Origin: Bdellovibrio sp.
GTDB lineage: Bacteria > Bdellovibrionota > Bdellovibrionia > Bdellovibrionales > Bdellovibrionaceae
DNA: 64,000 nt
Assembly: GCA_014376435.1 (NCBI GenBank)
Contig: JACMRL010000033.1
Location: 62,001-126,000 of the forward strand
Direction: 5' to 3'
The translations under genes and the position numbers were made by a program. Shown here piece by piece: positions 43,609 to 53,197 of the stretch. The notes below the pieces were generated by a model. The model ran no database searches and had not been told where the DNA came from. It was given only the letters and a program-made list of their open reading frames with translations. Each line of letters opens with the position of its first letter. Positions within the stretch are counted from its first letter, which is position 1.

Positions 43609-45180
43609 ATGTTGGAATCACCGAAAAAACGACTGCTATTCATTAAATCTCCCCTTCATAATTTGAAGGCGATCGAAACCTTTTTAAGTAGACGTAATTA
43701 TGAAGTAATTATTGAAACAGATATTAAAGAAGGTTTAGTAAAAGTGATCGAACTTCAGGCCGAGTTTGTTTTCATTGCGCTTGATCATACGAATCCTCAA
43801 ATTATGTCGGTGCCGAAAATTCTTGCGCAGTCGACGTTGGCTTACGTTATTCCGTACGTGCAAACAAATTCTAAAGAAGCCATTCGCAAGTTAGAATTCA
43901 GTGGATTTTCTCATAAAATCTATCCGCCATTATCGGGACCCGCGATTGAAAGATTAGTTTTAAAATTACTCAAAGAGTCAGGCCTAGGAGCTGATTCCGA
44001 AGCCAAACAAAAACGTGGCACGGGTCAAAAATCAAAAGAAGAAATGATTCAGATTAAATCTAAAATTTTAGAAAGTCTGGATAAAGAAAATACCAATAGC
44101 CAAGACGCCGAGATCGCGAATAATGGTGTCTTGATTCAAAAAGGGACGCGTGGAGAACTTTTAAAAAGCAAAAATAAAGAACTTCAGCGGTTAACAAAAA
44201 ATATTCTTTCGGAAAACCATAAAGAACAATTAAAAAACAATTTCAATGATAAAGTTCGTTCAAGCCTAGAAGATATGATTGAGACCTATAAAGATTTTTC
44301 GGGCGAAACTGAAAAATCCGGAGTCGCGGTTGATCTGGAGAAATCTTTAACTGATTCGATCGCGCCGCATTTAAAAGATTCAAGTTTGAACTTAAAAACC
44401 TTCGTCAGCAAACAAAGTCAATCGGCAGATTCAAGCTTTCAAGAAATCGAGCAATCAACAAACTCATCCATAAACAGCGGTTTAAGTCCAAAAATTTTAA
44501 CTAATTCTGTACGCGATTTAATTGGCAATGCTCCTGAAGAATCTAGCCTTGGCCACGCGGAGGCACCTACCGCTAATCGCTTTAAACAAAACCACAACAT
44601 TTGTAATAACGTTTACTGTTTAACCGTGCAAAGCTCGGCTTGGTGCGGATACCTGGTGGTGTACTCAGATTGCCAGATTGATTTTTCAACTTCGCAAAGT
44701 TTATTTAAAGACTGGTTAACGGGTAATCTCGATCATTTAACAGATCTAGAAGATACGGAACAATTTGAAATTGAAATTGCCCACGCCGATTTTAAATCAT
44801 GGGCTAAAGAAAATGCCGATCATTATGAATCAGTGGGTTCAGAAAACAACGAGATTCTTTTAAGCTTTTTTTCGATCGATCCCCGCTCGCTGATAATTGA
44901 CATGAATGAAAGCGAATTGATTGAAATTCCTTTGCAAATCATTCCGGTCGACAAAGAATTAACGTTTAGTGTTTATCTGCATTTGCCGGAGAATAAAAAA
45001 TATTTACTTTATACCCGTACCAAGCAGGCACTTAGTTCTTCGCAACAAAGAAGACTGACCGATAAAAATATTGATAAACTTTATACTCCGCAAGAATTTG
45101 AAAAAGAATATCGTAAACTCATCGCTGAAAATCACTTAAATCAACTTTTTGATTCAATTAAAAGTGATAAACCGGCATGA
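43609..45180 (+). CDS. Receiver-like regulator with HD-GYP-associated C-terminal region
   Basis: 523 aa, soluble. Residues 1-125 fold like a response-regulator receiver (RLLFIKSPLHNLKAIETFL, EFVFIALDHTNP with a candidate phospho-Asp, GFSHKIYPPLSG at the usual KP position). A ~200-residue charged, Ser/Asn-rich linker follows. The C-terminal ~190 residues include DKELTFSVYLHLPENKKYLLY and LTDKNIDKLYTPQEFEKEY, resembling the N-terminal domain found before HD-GYP phosphodiesterases; no HD-GYP catalytic domain is present. A scaffolding or signalling role is inferred. ATGA overlap with maf. Confidence 0.6.
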   Translation: MLESPKKRLLFIKSPLHNLKAIETFLSRRNYEVIIETDIKEGLVKVIELQAEFVFIALDHTNPQIMSVPKILAQSTLAYVIPYVQTNSKEAIRKLEFSGFSHKIYPPLSGPAIERLVLKLLKESGLGADSEAKQKRGTGQKSKEEMIQIKSKILESLDKENTNSQDAEIANNGVLIQKGTRGELLKSKNKELQRLTKNILSENHKEQLKNNFNDKVRSSLEDMIETYKDFSGETEKSGVAVDLEKSLTDSIAPHLKDSSLNLKTFVSKQSQSADSSFQEIEQSTNSSINSGLSPKILTNSVRDLIGNAPEESSLGHAEAPTANRFKQNHNICNNVYCLTVQSSAWCGYLVVYSDCQIDFSTSQSLFKDWLTGNLDHLTDLEDTEQFEIEIAHADFKSWAKENADHYESVGSENNEILLSFFSIDPRSLIIDMNESELIEIPLQIIPVDKELTFSVYLHLPENKKYLLYTRTKQALSSSQQRRLTDKNIDKLYTPQEFEKEYRKLIAENHLNQLFDSIKSDKPA

Positions 45181-45767
45181 AGAAAATCGTCCTAGCCAGC
45201 ACTTCGATTTATCGTAAAATATTGCTAGAGAAAATGGGCTTAGAATTCTCTACAGAAAAACCTACGTTCGATGAGGACGCTGCAAAAATTCAGCTGTTAA
45301 AAAATAATAAATCTCCTTTAGAAATTGCCGAAGCTCTCTCAAAGGGCAAAGCCCAATCGATTGTTGCCGAGGGGAAGCTGATTATTGCCGGAGACCAAAT
45401 TGTAAACCTAAACGGACAAATGATCGGTAAAGCGGGCTCGCAAGATAAAGCTCACCAGCAATTACAACAGATGAACGGTCAGCGCCACGAATTGATTACC
45501 GCGGTTACTCTACGGACCAGCGAGAAAATAATTCACTTGAACCATATCACGCAGCTTTTTATGAAAAATTTAAGCGATAACGAATTGAAAAATTATTTAA
45601 AAAAAGATGCACCCTTCGATTCTGCGGGTAGTTACAAAATTGAAGAAAGTGGATTACTACTTTTTGATAAAATTGAAACTGATGATTTTTCAGCGATTCA
45701 AGGGTTACCCCTGATCTGGATCTCACAACAACTTAAAGGAATGGGATATGAACTCTTTAAAAGATAA
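45177..45767 (+). CDS. maf: Maf-family nucleotide pyrophosphatase
   Basis: 196-aa house-cleaning NTP pyrophosphatase acting on non-canonical nucleotides. The start is ASTSIYRKILLEKMG (canonical ASxSPRR), then the catalytic-Asp region IIAGDQIVNLNG and GKAGSQDKAHQQLQQMNGQRH, and the end segment FDSAGSYKIEESG and IQGLPL. Several positions differ from the consensus (AGDQ for ADTV, GKAG for GKPx), but the key Asp and Lys remain. Overlaps both neighbours (4 and 20 nt). Confidence 0.85.
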   Translation: MKKIVLASTSIYRKILLEKMGLEFSTEKPTFDEDAAKIQLLKNNKSPLEIAEALSKGKAQSIVAEGKLIIAGDQIVNLNGQMIGKAGSQDKAHQQLQQMNGQRHELITAVTLRTSEKIIHLNHITQLFMKNLSDNELKNYLKKDAPFDSAGSYKIEESGLLLFDKIETDDFSAIQGLPLIWISQQLKGMGYELFKR

Positions 45768-46161
45768 GCTTAATCAAGATGCGCGCATGGCTTTACAGTT
45801 TTCTTACTCGCCCTACTCACAGAAAAAAATTGGCGCAAGTTTAGTATTAACAAATGGAAAAACTTATTCGGGATGTAATATTGAAAATGCATCTTACGGG
45901 GGCACAGTCTGCGCCGAGCGCGTGGCCATTTGGAAAGCATTTAGTGAAAACGAATCTTCGGAAAAAATAACTGAGATCGTCGTTGCCAGTGATGAAACTG
46001 AACCTTGGCCACCTTGCGGTTTTTGTCGTCAAGTCATTGCAGAATTTGCCACACCCGAAACTTTAATTAGATTAGTTAATTTAGAACAAAAAGAAGTTAG
46101 CTACAAATTCAAAGACCTCTTTCCAGAGGCCTTTAAACCAGAACATTTACTTAAGAAGTAA
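45748..46161 (+). CDS. cdd: Cytidine deaminase
   Basis: 137 aa, small tetrameric type. Zinc site CAERVAI (Cys, catalytic Glu) and PCGFCRQVIAEF, with the substrate loop FSYSPYSQKKIGASL and GCNIENASYGGTVC. Salvages cytidine or deoxycytidine to uridine. Its start overlaps the maf reading frame by 20 nt, so translation is coupled. A predator of other cells would use it on host-derived nucleosides; that is inference. Confidence 0.92.
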   Translation: MNSLKDKLNQDARMALQFSYSPYSQKKIGASLVLTNGKTYSGCNIENASYGGTVCAERVAIWKAFSENESSEKITEIVVASDETEPWPPCGFCRQVIAEFATPETLIRLVNLEQKEVSYKFKDLFPEAFKPEHLLKK

Positions 46162-46168
46162 GTTTCAT

Positions 46169-47689
46169 TTACTCGGCTTGCACTAAAGCAGAGTTTGTCT
46201 CAACTTTTGCAGATTTTTTGAAATTCTCGACCCAAGAGCGGTAAGCCTCCGTGGATTTTTGTTTTTCTTGCAGCTCTTCCTGTTGAGCCTTCACGACAGT
46301 ATTTTCCATTTTTGCATCTTTCAAACGTACAACGTACTGAGTATCGCCTTCACGGATCAACTTTTTTGCGGTTGGTTCAGCCTTCGTTAGCTGTAATGCG
46401 GCCTTCATCACTTGATTTGAGTTAATCACCGGTACCGCTTCAGCGGCGATATCGAAAAAGCCCGTCTCTTTCCATTTCATATTGTTCTTTGTTAAAGTTT
46501 GCATCGCTTCGTTTGTTTTTCCAGCGGCTACTTCAGTTTCAATGGTTTTAATGAAAGTAGCATACTCTTCATTTGCGATCATTTTTTTAGCGATAGCAAA
46601 CTTTGATTTTTCAAAATCAGCTTTAGCAAAAGATTTTTTCTCAGTTACTTTAATAATGTGAAAACCAAAAGATGATTTTACCAAATCAGAGATTTTCCCA
46701 ACTGGAAGATTAAAAGCGGCTTCTTCAAATTCTTTAACCATGCGTCCGCGTGTAAAAAATCCTAAATCCCCTTTTTTAGCCTTAGAACCTGGATCATCGC
46801 TGACTTCCGCCGCTACTTTTCCAAAATCTTCTTTTTGTACCCGCTGTAATGCAGCTTCAGCTTTGGCTTTAGCGGCGGCTTCGTTGCCCGCGTCAGACTT
46901 GATTAAAATGTGTGAAGCCTTAATTTCTTCTTTAGTTTCAAATTCTGCCGAATTTGTTTTGAAATATTCTTCAACCTTTTTCGCAAATGCAGGATCTGCT
47001 AATTGAGCGCTAACGTTCGCCGCAGTTACATCATGAGTTTTTACATATTCGGCTTGGTTTAAAGCGATATACTCAATATTTAATTTAGCTGAATGAAGTT
47101 CTTTTTCAGCTAATTTTTGCAAATCACTCACGTTCATTGAAGTTTCGAATAACTGACGTGACCTTTGATTTTTGATGTCTTGGCGCAATTTGTTTTCGAA
47201 TTCACCCGGAGTTAGATGGTTTGCCTCAAGGATTGATTTATAGGCATCAGATTGAAAGGCTCCGTCACGTTTAAAGTAAGGAAGCTCTTGTGTGATCATA
47301 TGACGAATTTCAGCATCTGTTGCGTAGATGCCTTCTTTTTCCGCAGCCTGTGCGCCTAGAGCTTTGCTAACCAATGAGTTCATTGCTTCACCGCGCAGAA
47401 GTGATCTTTGTGCGGTCATATCGAATTGGCCACCGAATAGTTGTCCGTAATATTGAGCTAAACGATTTTCTTCGTCTTGGAAATCTTTGATCGAAATAAT
47501 TTCACCGTTCACTTCAGCGGCTTGCCCCATCGCACCGCCACCCTTATGGCGACCCGTCAAGTCAGATAACACGAATACTAACACGATCATCCCGAAAAGT
47601 AAGAAAGCCACAATACTACGAGTGGAAACACCCTTTTCTGCCAAGCCTTTTTTAATATCGTCGATCATATTCGAATTTGTTTTTTTCAC
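46169..47689 (-). CDS. ppiD: PpiD-like periplasmic peptidyl-prolyl isomerase
   Basis: 506 aa: a cytoplasmic N terminus, one membrane anchor ([19 protein letters not shown]), a SurA-like chaperone domain ([19 protein letters not shown]) and a parvulin domain around residues 258-352 ([43 protein letters not shown]). Same order as E. coli PpiD, which helps outer-membrane proteins leaving the Sec translocon. The start is a GTG at 47689 behind AAGGAG. Monocistronic, divergent from mreC and convergent with cdd. Confidence 0.88.
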   Translation of the reverse strand: MKKTNSNMIDDIKKGLAEKGVSTRSIVAFLLFGMIVLVFVLSDLTGRHKGGGAMGQAAEVNGEIISIKDFQDEENRLAQYYGQLFGGQFDMTAQRSLLRGEAMNSLVSKALGAQAAEKEGIYATDAEIRHMITQELPYFKRDGAFQSDAYKSILEANHLTPGEFENKLRQDIKNQRSRQLFETSMNVSDLQKLAEKELHSAKLNIEYIALNQAEYVKTHDVTAANVSAQLADPAFAKKVEEYFKTNSAEFETKEEIKASHILIKSDAGNEAAAKAKAEAALQRVQKEDFGKVAAEVSDDPGSKAKKGDLGFFTRGRMVKEFEEAAFNLPVGKISDLVKSSFGFHIIKVTEKKSFAKADFEKSKFAIAKKMIANEEYATFIKTIETEVAAGKTNEAMQTLTKNNMKWKETGFFDIAAEAVPVINSNQVMKAALQLTKAEPTAKKLIREGDTQYVVRLKDAKMENTVVKAQQEELQEKQKSTEAYRSWVENFKKSAKVETNSALVQAE

Positions 47690-47849
47690 GATGAGCTCCT
47701 TCGTCGGTCAATTTTAAGACTCTTTATGACCTCACGAATTGAATCTCTTTTCAAGAAAATATTTACGCTTAGTTCTCGGTCAAAAAAATCTGCAAACTGA
47801 GCTTGAAATTCGTTCTTTATTTGCTATCGTTTTAAGGAAGAGGCCCTCA

Positions 47850-48734
47850 TTGAATTTTCTTAATTTTAATATTCGAAAAGCATTTATATTACTTTTGGTT
47901 TTATCCTTACCTTTGATCTCAATTAACATGGAGCAAAAAAAGGTTCAAAATACGTGGTTCACAGAGCCATTCAGCTTCTTAGCCGAAAGTACTCAAGCTG
48001 TTTTTGCCAACCTAAGCCGCGGTGTGCGCTCAACAACGGGCGAGTACTTGAATCTTTTGAATATCAAAATCCGTAATACTAATTTGCAAAAAGAAAATGA
48101 CGAACTAAAAACTCGTCTGAATCAAATGACCGAAAGCCAAAATGAGCTTGAAAGATTACGCACACTGCTAGACTTTCAAAAAAATACGAAAATGGATTTA
48201 GTTCCGGCGCAAGTCATTGGCCGCGATTTAGTCCCTGATCATAATACGATCACCATTAATAAAGGCACAAAGCATGGCCTGAAAGCGGGCCAGGCAGTTT
48301 TAACCGTGTCTGGCGCCGTTGGTTATATTTTTAAGCCCCAATACTTTACATCTCATGTGATGCTAGTAACAGACCGTTACTCAGTGGTCGACGCACTTAT
48401 TCAAAAAACGCGCGCGCACGGCATCGTTGAAGGCAAGTCTCCGGAATTATGCGTTTTACAATATGTAGAACGTACCGAAGACGTTAAGCCGGGTGATTTA
48501 ATCGTCACGGGCGGTTTAGATAATATTTTTCCGAAAGGCTTTCCATTAGGAGTTGTAACGAATGTAGAGCGTAAAACAAAAAGCGCTTCGCTAATTATTG
48601 ATTTGAAACCCGTCGTCGATGCAAACAAAGTGGAAGAAGTATTTATTGTAAAGCATGCCGCCTTGGAAGACTTCTTGCAGAAAGCAACTGACGTAAGCGC
48701 CGTTGAAACTACGAAACCTAGTGCTTCCAAATGA
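47850..48734 (+). CDS. mreC: Rod-shape protein MreC
   Basis: Periplasmic elongasome scaffold: one membrane helix (AFILLLVLSLPLISI), a coiled coil (LQKENDELKTRLNQMTESQ), then the beta-domains (AQVIGRDLVPDHNTITINKG, VLQYVERTEDVKPGDLIVTGG). The frame is open from 47739, but AAGGAAGAGG lies 6 nt before a TTG at 47850, which I take as the start; it also removes 37 residues of atypical leader. The first gene of mreC-mreD-mrdA-rodA. mreB is not in the window. Confidence 0.9.
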   Translation: MNFLNFNIRKAFILLLVLSLPLISINMEQKKVQNTWFTEPFSFLAESTQAVFANLSRGVRSTTGEYLNLLNIKIRNTNLQKENDELKTRLNQMTESQNELERLRTLLDFQKNTKMDLVPAQVIGRDLVPDHNTITINKGTKHGLKAGQAVLTVSGAVGYIFKPQYFTSHVMLVTDRYSVVDALIQKTRAHGIVEGKSPELCVLQYVERTEDVKPGDLIVTGGLDNIFPKGFPLGVVTNVERKTKSASLIIDLKPVVDANKVEEVFIVKHAALEDFLQKATDVSAVETTKPSASK

Positions 48735-49282
48735 CAACGCTTCGCCTACGATTCTATTTCAAAATTTTCGTTTTCACGCTTTTCTTTTTTCTGGCTTGTG
48801 GATTCGAAACAAGCTTCTGGCCACATTTGATTCCGTGGATTCCGGGACCGCAAATTTGGCTGTTAATGATTCTGTTTTTTACCTTAAAGTGGTCCCCATT
48901 GTTTACTATTTTCTATATTTATTTTTTAGGATTCTGCTTAACCCGCTTTTCGCATTTACCGCTAAAAATGGTTTGGTCGACATTGTTAATTACTTTCAGT
49001 ATTTTGTGGCTGATTAAAAACCGCGTGCAGATGTCGGGAGTTTTTTCGTTTATCTTATTTTGTTTGGGTGGCAGTTTTGTTTTTCAAATCAGCTATATTG
49101 TTTTATCTCATACGATCGAGCGCGTTCCGACTTCTATCATGTTTACGGATCGACTTTTACAAATTTTAGTAAACTTCATTTTTAGCTACCCACTTTATTT
49201 TATTCTACAGTGGTGCGATGAATCTTTATTTAAGAAAAATGACTGGTCACGCTCACCTGAGAAACCAGAGATGGAATCATGA
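48731..49282 (+). CDS. mreD: Rod-shape protein MreD
   Basis: 183-aa protein with five or six hydrophobic helices and little soluble sequence (IWLLMILFFTLKWSPLFTIF, LICF-type stretches), as expected for MreD. Identification rests on its position, with ATGA overlaps to mreC upstream and mrdA downstream, as much as on sequence, because MreD is poorly conserved. Ends with a charged tail (RSPEKPEMES). Confidence 0.8.
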   Translation: MTTLRLRFYFKIFVFTLFFFLACGFETSFWPHLIPWIPGPQIWLLMILFFTLKWSPLFTIFYIYFLGFCLTRFSHLPLKMVWSTLLITFSILWLIKNRVQMSGVFSFILFCLGGSFVFQISYIVLSHTIERVPTSIMFTDRLLQILVNFIFSYPLYFILQWCDESLFKKNDWSRSPEKPEMES

Positions 49283-51261
49283 GCGAATACATCAGTAACC
49301 CAGATGAAGCCCGCGAGTTTCAAAGCCGGTATAAAAATTTATCTATTTTTATCGTGGTCACAATCGGTATTTTTATTTTGCGCCTCGCGTGGTTACAAGT
49401 AGTTCAAGGAACCGAGCTTCGTCAGTTTTCAGAGAAAAATCGAATTAAGCAAAATAAAATTGCGGCTCCACGTGGTTTGATTTTGGACCGTGATGGAAAA
49501 GCACTTGTTGAAAACTTACCCGGCTTCGAAGTTGTGATTTCTCCTCAGTATATTGAAAATATGCGAGACTTAGCCGAAGTAGTCGGCCCGGTTTTGGGTT
49601 TAGAGCCGACGAAGGTCATTGAAAAAATTCAAAAAAACAAAAGAGTGAACGGCCCCTTTGCCCTGATTCGCTTAAAAGATAATTTATCCCGCGAAGAAGT
49701 ATTTCGCTTAAAACGAGTACGTCTTGATACTCCAGGCTTAGAAATTCGCGAGTCTATTTTACGTCATTACCCGTTAGTTGAAAATGGCGCGCAGCTGTTT
49801 GGTTACGTCGGAGAAATTTCAAAAAACGAAATCTCAAAGCTAAATGAAAAATATCGTAACGAAATCACTTTCGAACAAGGTGATAGCGTCGGAAAAAGCG
49901 GTCTAGAAGAGTATCTCGAAAGAAAAGTTCGTGGTACCGATGGAGTAAGTTATATTCAAGTGGATGCTCACGGACGTGAAACTGTTACCGAAATTCCGAA
50001 TATTTACGGCGAGAAGATTAAAGATTTAGATTCTATTCACGGCAACAGTGCTTTTTTAACCATTGATCGCGATATTCAAGAAGCGGCTTACAAGTCTTTT
50101 ACTGGTCTGAATCGTATTGGCGCTTTAGTCGCGATGAAAAGTAACGGCGAAATTTTGGCCTGGATGAATGCTCCATCATTTGATCCCAATATTTTCGCAG
50201 CCGATATTCCAACAAAAATTTGGAATAAATTAACCAGCGATCCATTTAAGCCCTTACGCAATAAAGTAATTCAAGATCATTTTTTTCCCGGATCAACGTT
50301 TAAACCTTTGGTGGCGGTGGCCGCCTTACAAGATAAAGTGATTACCGATAAAACGCAGTTAAATGCACCTGGAAAATTTTATTTCGGCGGCCGCTGGTAC
50401 CATAATCATAATAAAAATGGTGAAGGCTTAATTACCGTTTACGATGCGCTGGAGCGCAGCAGTAACGTTTTCTTTTATCAATTAGGTATTAAGCTGGGCG
50501 TTGATAAAATGTATAATTACATTAGCTTATTAGGTTTAGGTCAGCGCACCCAAATTGAAATGGCCCGCGAAGCTCCGGGACGCCTACCAAATTCAGCGTG
50601 GAAAAAATCAATCCGCGGTGAAGAATGGCAACCTGGCGAAAATTTAAGTACGGCAATCGGTCAAGGTTACGTAACGGTTACTCCGCTGCAACTTGCTTTG
50701 GCCTACAATACCATCGCTACCGAAGGTAAAGTTGTAAAACCATTCATTGTTAAAAAAGTGGTCGATCACGACGGTAAAATTTTGTTCGAACGATTTCCCG
50801 AAGTTGTTCGTGATGTGACTTTAACTCAGCCCAATGGTTATAAAATTGATCCGGAAACTTTTCGTATCGTAAAAGAAGCTTTACGCCGGGTTTCAAATGG
50901 CGCACGTGGAACTGCAAAAAATTTAAAAATTCCGGGCGTGCAAATGGCCGGCAAAACCGGAACCGCCCAGGTGATGAGCTTCACCGCTGATCAAATTTAT
51001 TCTAAGTGCGAAAATCGTCCAATACATATGCGCCATCATGGTTGGTTTGTTGCCTGGGCGCCTTGGGATAAGCCAGAAATTACAGTGGCCGTACTGGCAC
51101 AGCACAGTTGTCACGGAAATCCTGGCGCCGCTCCGATCGTGCGTGATGTAATCGAGGCTTATTTTAAAAAGTATCATCCAGAAATTATTGCCGATGCGCT
51201 TAAGCGCGGTGAAAAAAAACCAGTACAACTTATTCATGTTGAAAGCGGAGGGGCAGACTAA
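49279..51261 (+). CDS. mrdA: Penicillin-binding protein 2 (elongation transpeptidase)
   Basis: 660 aa. N-terminal anchor (LSIFIVVTIGIFILRLAWLQ), pedestal domain with the class B PBP motif APRGLILDRDGK, then the transpeptidase: nucleophile Ser339 in GSTFKPLVAVAAL, SxN as SSNVF, and KTGTAQV. Cross-links lateral-wall peptidoglycan together with RodA. Slightly longer than E. coli PBP2 (633). Overlaps mreD by 4 nt and shares TAATG with rodA. Confidence 0.94.
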   Translation: MSEYISNPDEAREFQSRYKNLSIFIVVTIGIFILRLAWLQVVQGTELRQFSEKNRIKQNKIAAPRGLILDRDGKALVENLPGFEVVISPQYIENMRDLAEVVGPVLGLEPTKVIEKIQKNKRVNGPFALIRLKDNLSREEVFRLKRVRLDTPGLEIRESILRHYPLVENGAQLFGYVGEISKNEISKLNEKYRNEITFEQGDSVGKSGLEEYLERKVRGTDGVSYIQVDAHGRETVTEIPNIYGEKIKDLDSIHGNSAFLTIDRDIQEAAYKSFTGLNRIGALVAMKSNGEILAWMNAPSFDPNIFAADIPTKIWNKLTSDPFKPLRNKVIQDHFFPGSTFKPLVAVAALQDKVITDKTQLNAPGKFYFGGRWYHNHNKNGEGLITVYDALERSSNVFFYQLGIKLGVDKMYNYISLLGLGQRTQIEMAREAPGRLPNSAWKKSIRGEEWQPGENLSTAIGQGYVTVTPLQLALAYNTIATEGKVVKPFIVKKVVDHDGKILFERFPEVVRDVTLTQPNGYKIDPETFRIVKEALRRVSNGARGTAKNLKIPGVQMAGKTGTAQVMSFTADQIYSKCENRPIHMRHHGWFVAWAPWDKPEITVAVLAQHSCHGNPGAAPIVRDVIEAYFKKYHPEIIADALKRGEKKPVQLIHVESGGAD

Positions 51262-52388
51262 TGGCTTTGCGTGGACTGCATGTAAACGAAAGAAACTTTT
51301 TAAATCGTATTGATATACGCCTGATTTTATTAATTTTTTGCTTAAACGTAATTGGGCTTTTTAATTTATACAGCGCGACTCACGGGCCTCATTCCAACGC
51401 AGTTGAATCTTTATTTGTTCAACAAATTGTTTGGCTACTTGGCGGATGGACGATCTTTTTTATTTTAACTTTCATGGATTACATGTGGGTGAATAAACTG
51501 GTGTGGATTATTTATACATTGAATGTGGGTGCGCTCGTCTATACCGATTTCAAAGGTAAAGTTGTTCTGGGCGGACAGCGCTGGATTGATTTACATTTCT
51601 TCCGCTACCAACCCTCAGAAACAATGAAGTTATGTATTATTCTTATTTTGGCCCGAATTTTACTGAATCGAAACTCGATGGGTCGCGGAATGGGGCTGCG
51701 CGAATTATTCTTACCCGTGTTACTGATTATTATTCCATTTGCCCTAACCGTTAAACAGCCCGATCTAGGAACCGCGATGATGCTGATGTTCATCGGCGGC
51801 ACCATGCTGTTTTTTGTGAAAATTCGCAAAAGTATTTTAGCTTTTATTATTATGACGGCGATGATCGCCCTACCGGTTGCGTGGAAATACGGTTTAAAAG
51901 ATTACCAAAAAAATCGCGTCTTAACTTTTTTAACTCCAGATCAAGATCCTCAAGGTACTGGCTACAATTCGATTCAATCTAGAATTGCCGTGGGTTCCGG
52001 AAAATTTTTCGGCAAGGGTTTTCGTATGGGAACCCAGTCACAACTTGAATTTTTACCCGAGCGACACACCGATTTTATTTATTCCGTTTTATCAGAAGAG
52101 TGGGGCTTCGTCGGCAGTTTAATTGTTTTATTTACCTTCGCTTTTTTATTCAAAATCTGTTTCGAGATTGGCTTACAAGCCAGGGATAAGTACGGTGCCC
52201 TGGTAACCATTGGAGTAACGGCCTACATCTTCTGGCATATGTTCGTAAATATCGGAATGGTGATCGGCGTTTTACCAATCGTGGGCGTGCCACTTCCACT
52301 GCTGAGTTACGGTGGATCCGGAATGTTAACCACGATGGCGGGCTTAGGCTTGGTTTCTAGTATTGCTTACCGTCGTTATTTATTCTAA
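51261..52388 (+). CDS. rodA: Rod-shape peptidoglycan glycosyltransferase RodA
   Basis: 375-aa SEDS polymerase with ten helices. Conserved blocks are YQPSETMKLCIILILAR, KQPDLGTAMMLMFIGG with the catalytic-region Asp, the QSRIAVGSGKFFGKGF and FLPERHTDFIYSVLSEEWGF segments, and the terminal PLPLLSYGGSGMLTTMAGLG. Its ATG overlaps the mrdA stop, so PBP2 and RodA are made together, as they work. Confidence 0.95.
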   Translation: MALRGLHVNERNFLNRIDIRLILLIFCLNVIGLFNLYSATHGPHSNAVESLFVQQIVWLLGGWTIFFILTFMDYMWVNKLVWIIYTLNVGALVYTDFKGKVVLGGQRWIDLHFFRYQPSETMKLCIILILARILLNRNSMGRGMGLRELFLPVLLIIIPFALTVKQPDLGTAMMLMFIGGTMLFFVKIRKSILAFIIMTAMIALPVAWKYGLKDYQKNRVLTFLTPDQDPQGTGYNSIQSRIAVGSGKFFGKGFRMGTQSQLEFLPERHTDFIYSVLSEEWGFVGSLIVLFTFAFLFKICFEIGLQARDKYGALVTIGVTAYIFWHMFVNIGMVIGVLPIVGVPLPLLSYGGSGMLTTMAGLGLVSSIAYRRYLF

Positions 52389-52407
52389 ACCCAAAGGAGA
52401 CTTTATT

Positions 52408-52785
52408 ATGAAAAAGAGTATTTTATTAATCGCATTATTATCATTAACTGCCCACGCGCAAGACGTCGGTGTTAAACTTGATAACGTAAATGCAGCTCAA
52501 GAGACAACGATCTCGATCAAAAAAGGTGATGTAGCTGCTAAAAAGAAATACACCTTGTCTGAAGGCGAAGAAGAAATCACCGGCGATAAAGAAGTCGTGA
52601 TGAAAAGTGCCGAGAAAAATTGGAAAACGGCCTGCACCGATTGGAAAAAAGAATTTAAAGAGATGAATAAAGAAAATAAAGTTGTCTCGATGACTTGTGG
52701 CCGCATGAAATGCAGCAAAGAAGATGTTGAATCAACTTGTTCTTCAACTGCTAAGTACAAAGTTAAAGTTTTAAGCGAAGAGTAG
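52408..52785 (+). CDS. Small secreted protein with four cysteines, unrecognised
   Basis: 125 aa: signal peptide (MKKSILLIALLSLTAHA, then QD) and a small Lys/Glu-rich mature domain with four Cys (TACTDW, MTCGRMKCS, STCSS), enough for two disulfides. AAAGGAG precedes the ATG at 52408, 19 nt after the rodA stop; the frame extends back into rodA but that leader is non-physiological. As the last gene of the elongasome operon, it may be a periplasmic accessory of wall growth; no family is recognised. Confidence 0.75.
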   Translation: MKKSILLIALLSLTAHAQDVGVKLDNVNAAQETTISIKKGDVAAKKKYTLSEGEEEITGDKEVVMKSAEKNWKTACTDWKKEFKEMNKENKVVSMTCGRMKCSKEDVESTCSSTAKYKVKVLSEE

Positions 52786-52796
52786 TTTTGAAAAAA

Positions 52797-52826
52797 ATGT
52801 CGGCTAGATTTTTCTAGCCGACATTC
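52797..52826 (-). terminator. Strong intrinsic terminator for trxA (minus strand)
   Basis: AATGTCGGCTAGA (52797-52809) and TCTAGCCGACATT (52814-52826) make a perfect 13-bp stem with a TTTT loop. Seven A's lie to the left, which reads as a T-run after the stem on the minus strand, so it ends the trxA transcript. On the plus strand it lacks a T-run, though the stem may still slow transcription from the mre operon. Confidence 0.88.
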
Positions 52827-52860
52827 AGTTGAATTAAGCTCTTCTCAGCGAATCAAAAAA

Positions 52861-53187
52861 TTAAACCAATGATTTCAATAGTTCAGTGATGCTTTCTTTT
52901 GGATGATTTCCAACTAACTCACCCACTTGTTTTCCGTCTTTGAATAAAAGCATCGCCGGAATTCCGCGAATACCGTACTGACCCGGGGTTTGCGGGTTTT
53001 CATCCACGTTCATCTTAACGATTTTAACTTGTGAGCTCATCTCTTGCGCGATTTCTTCGAGCTTTGGTCCTAATGCTCGGCAAGGGCCACACCATTCAGC
53101 CCAAAAATCAACCAACACTAATGTTGAAGATTTCATTACATCTTTATCGAAACTTGCATCCGTTACCGAAGTTGTATTTGCGCCCAT
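52861..53187 (-). CDS. trxA: Thioredoxin
   Basis: 108 aa with the active site AEWCGPCRALGP, preceded by VLVDFWA, and the cis-Pro GIRGIPAMLLFKDGK. No signal peptide, so a cytoplasmic disulfide reductase. AAGGAG lies upstream of the ATG. It starts 10 nt after the receiver-like gene on the same strand and is ended by the strong hairpin at 52797-52826. Confidence 0.95.
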   Translation of the reverse strand: MGANTTSVTDASFDKDVMKSSTLVLVDFWAEWCGPCRALGPKLEEIAQEMSSQVKIVKMNVDENPQTPGQYGIRGIPAMLLFKDGKQVGELVGNHPKESITELLKSLV

Positions 53188-53197
53188 CAGTTCTCCT

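Noticed and set aside
47739-47849. Longer MreC N terminus from a TTG at 47739
   Set aside because: No ribosome-binding site there, while AAGGAAGAGG precedes the TTG at 47850; the extra 37 residues would sit in the promoter region shared with ppiD.
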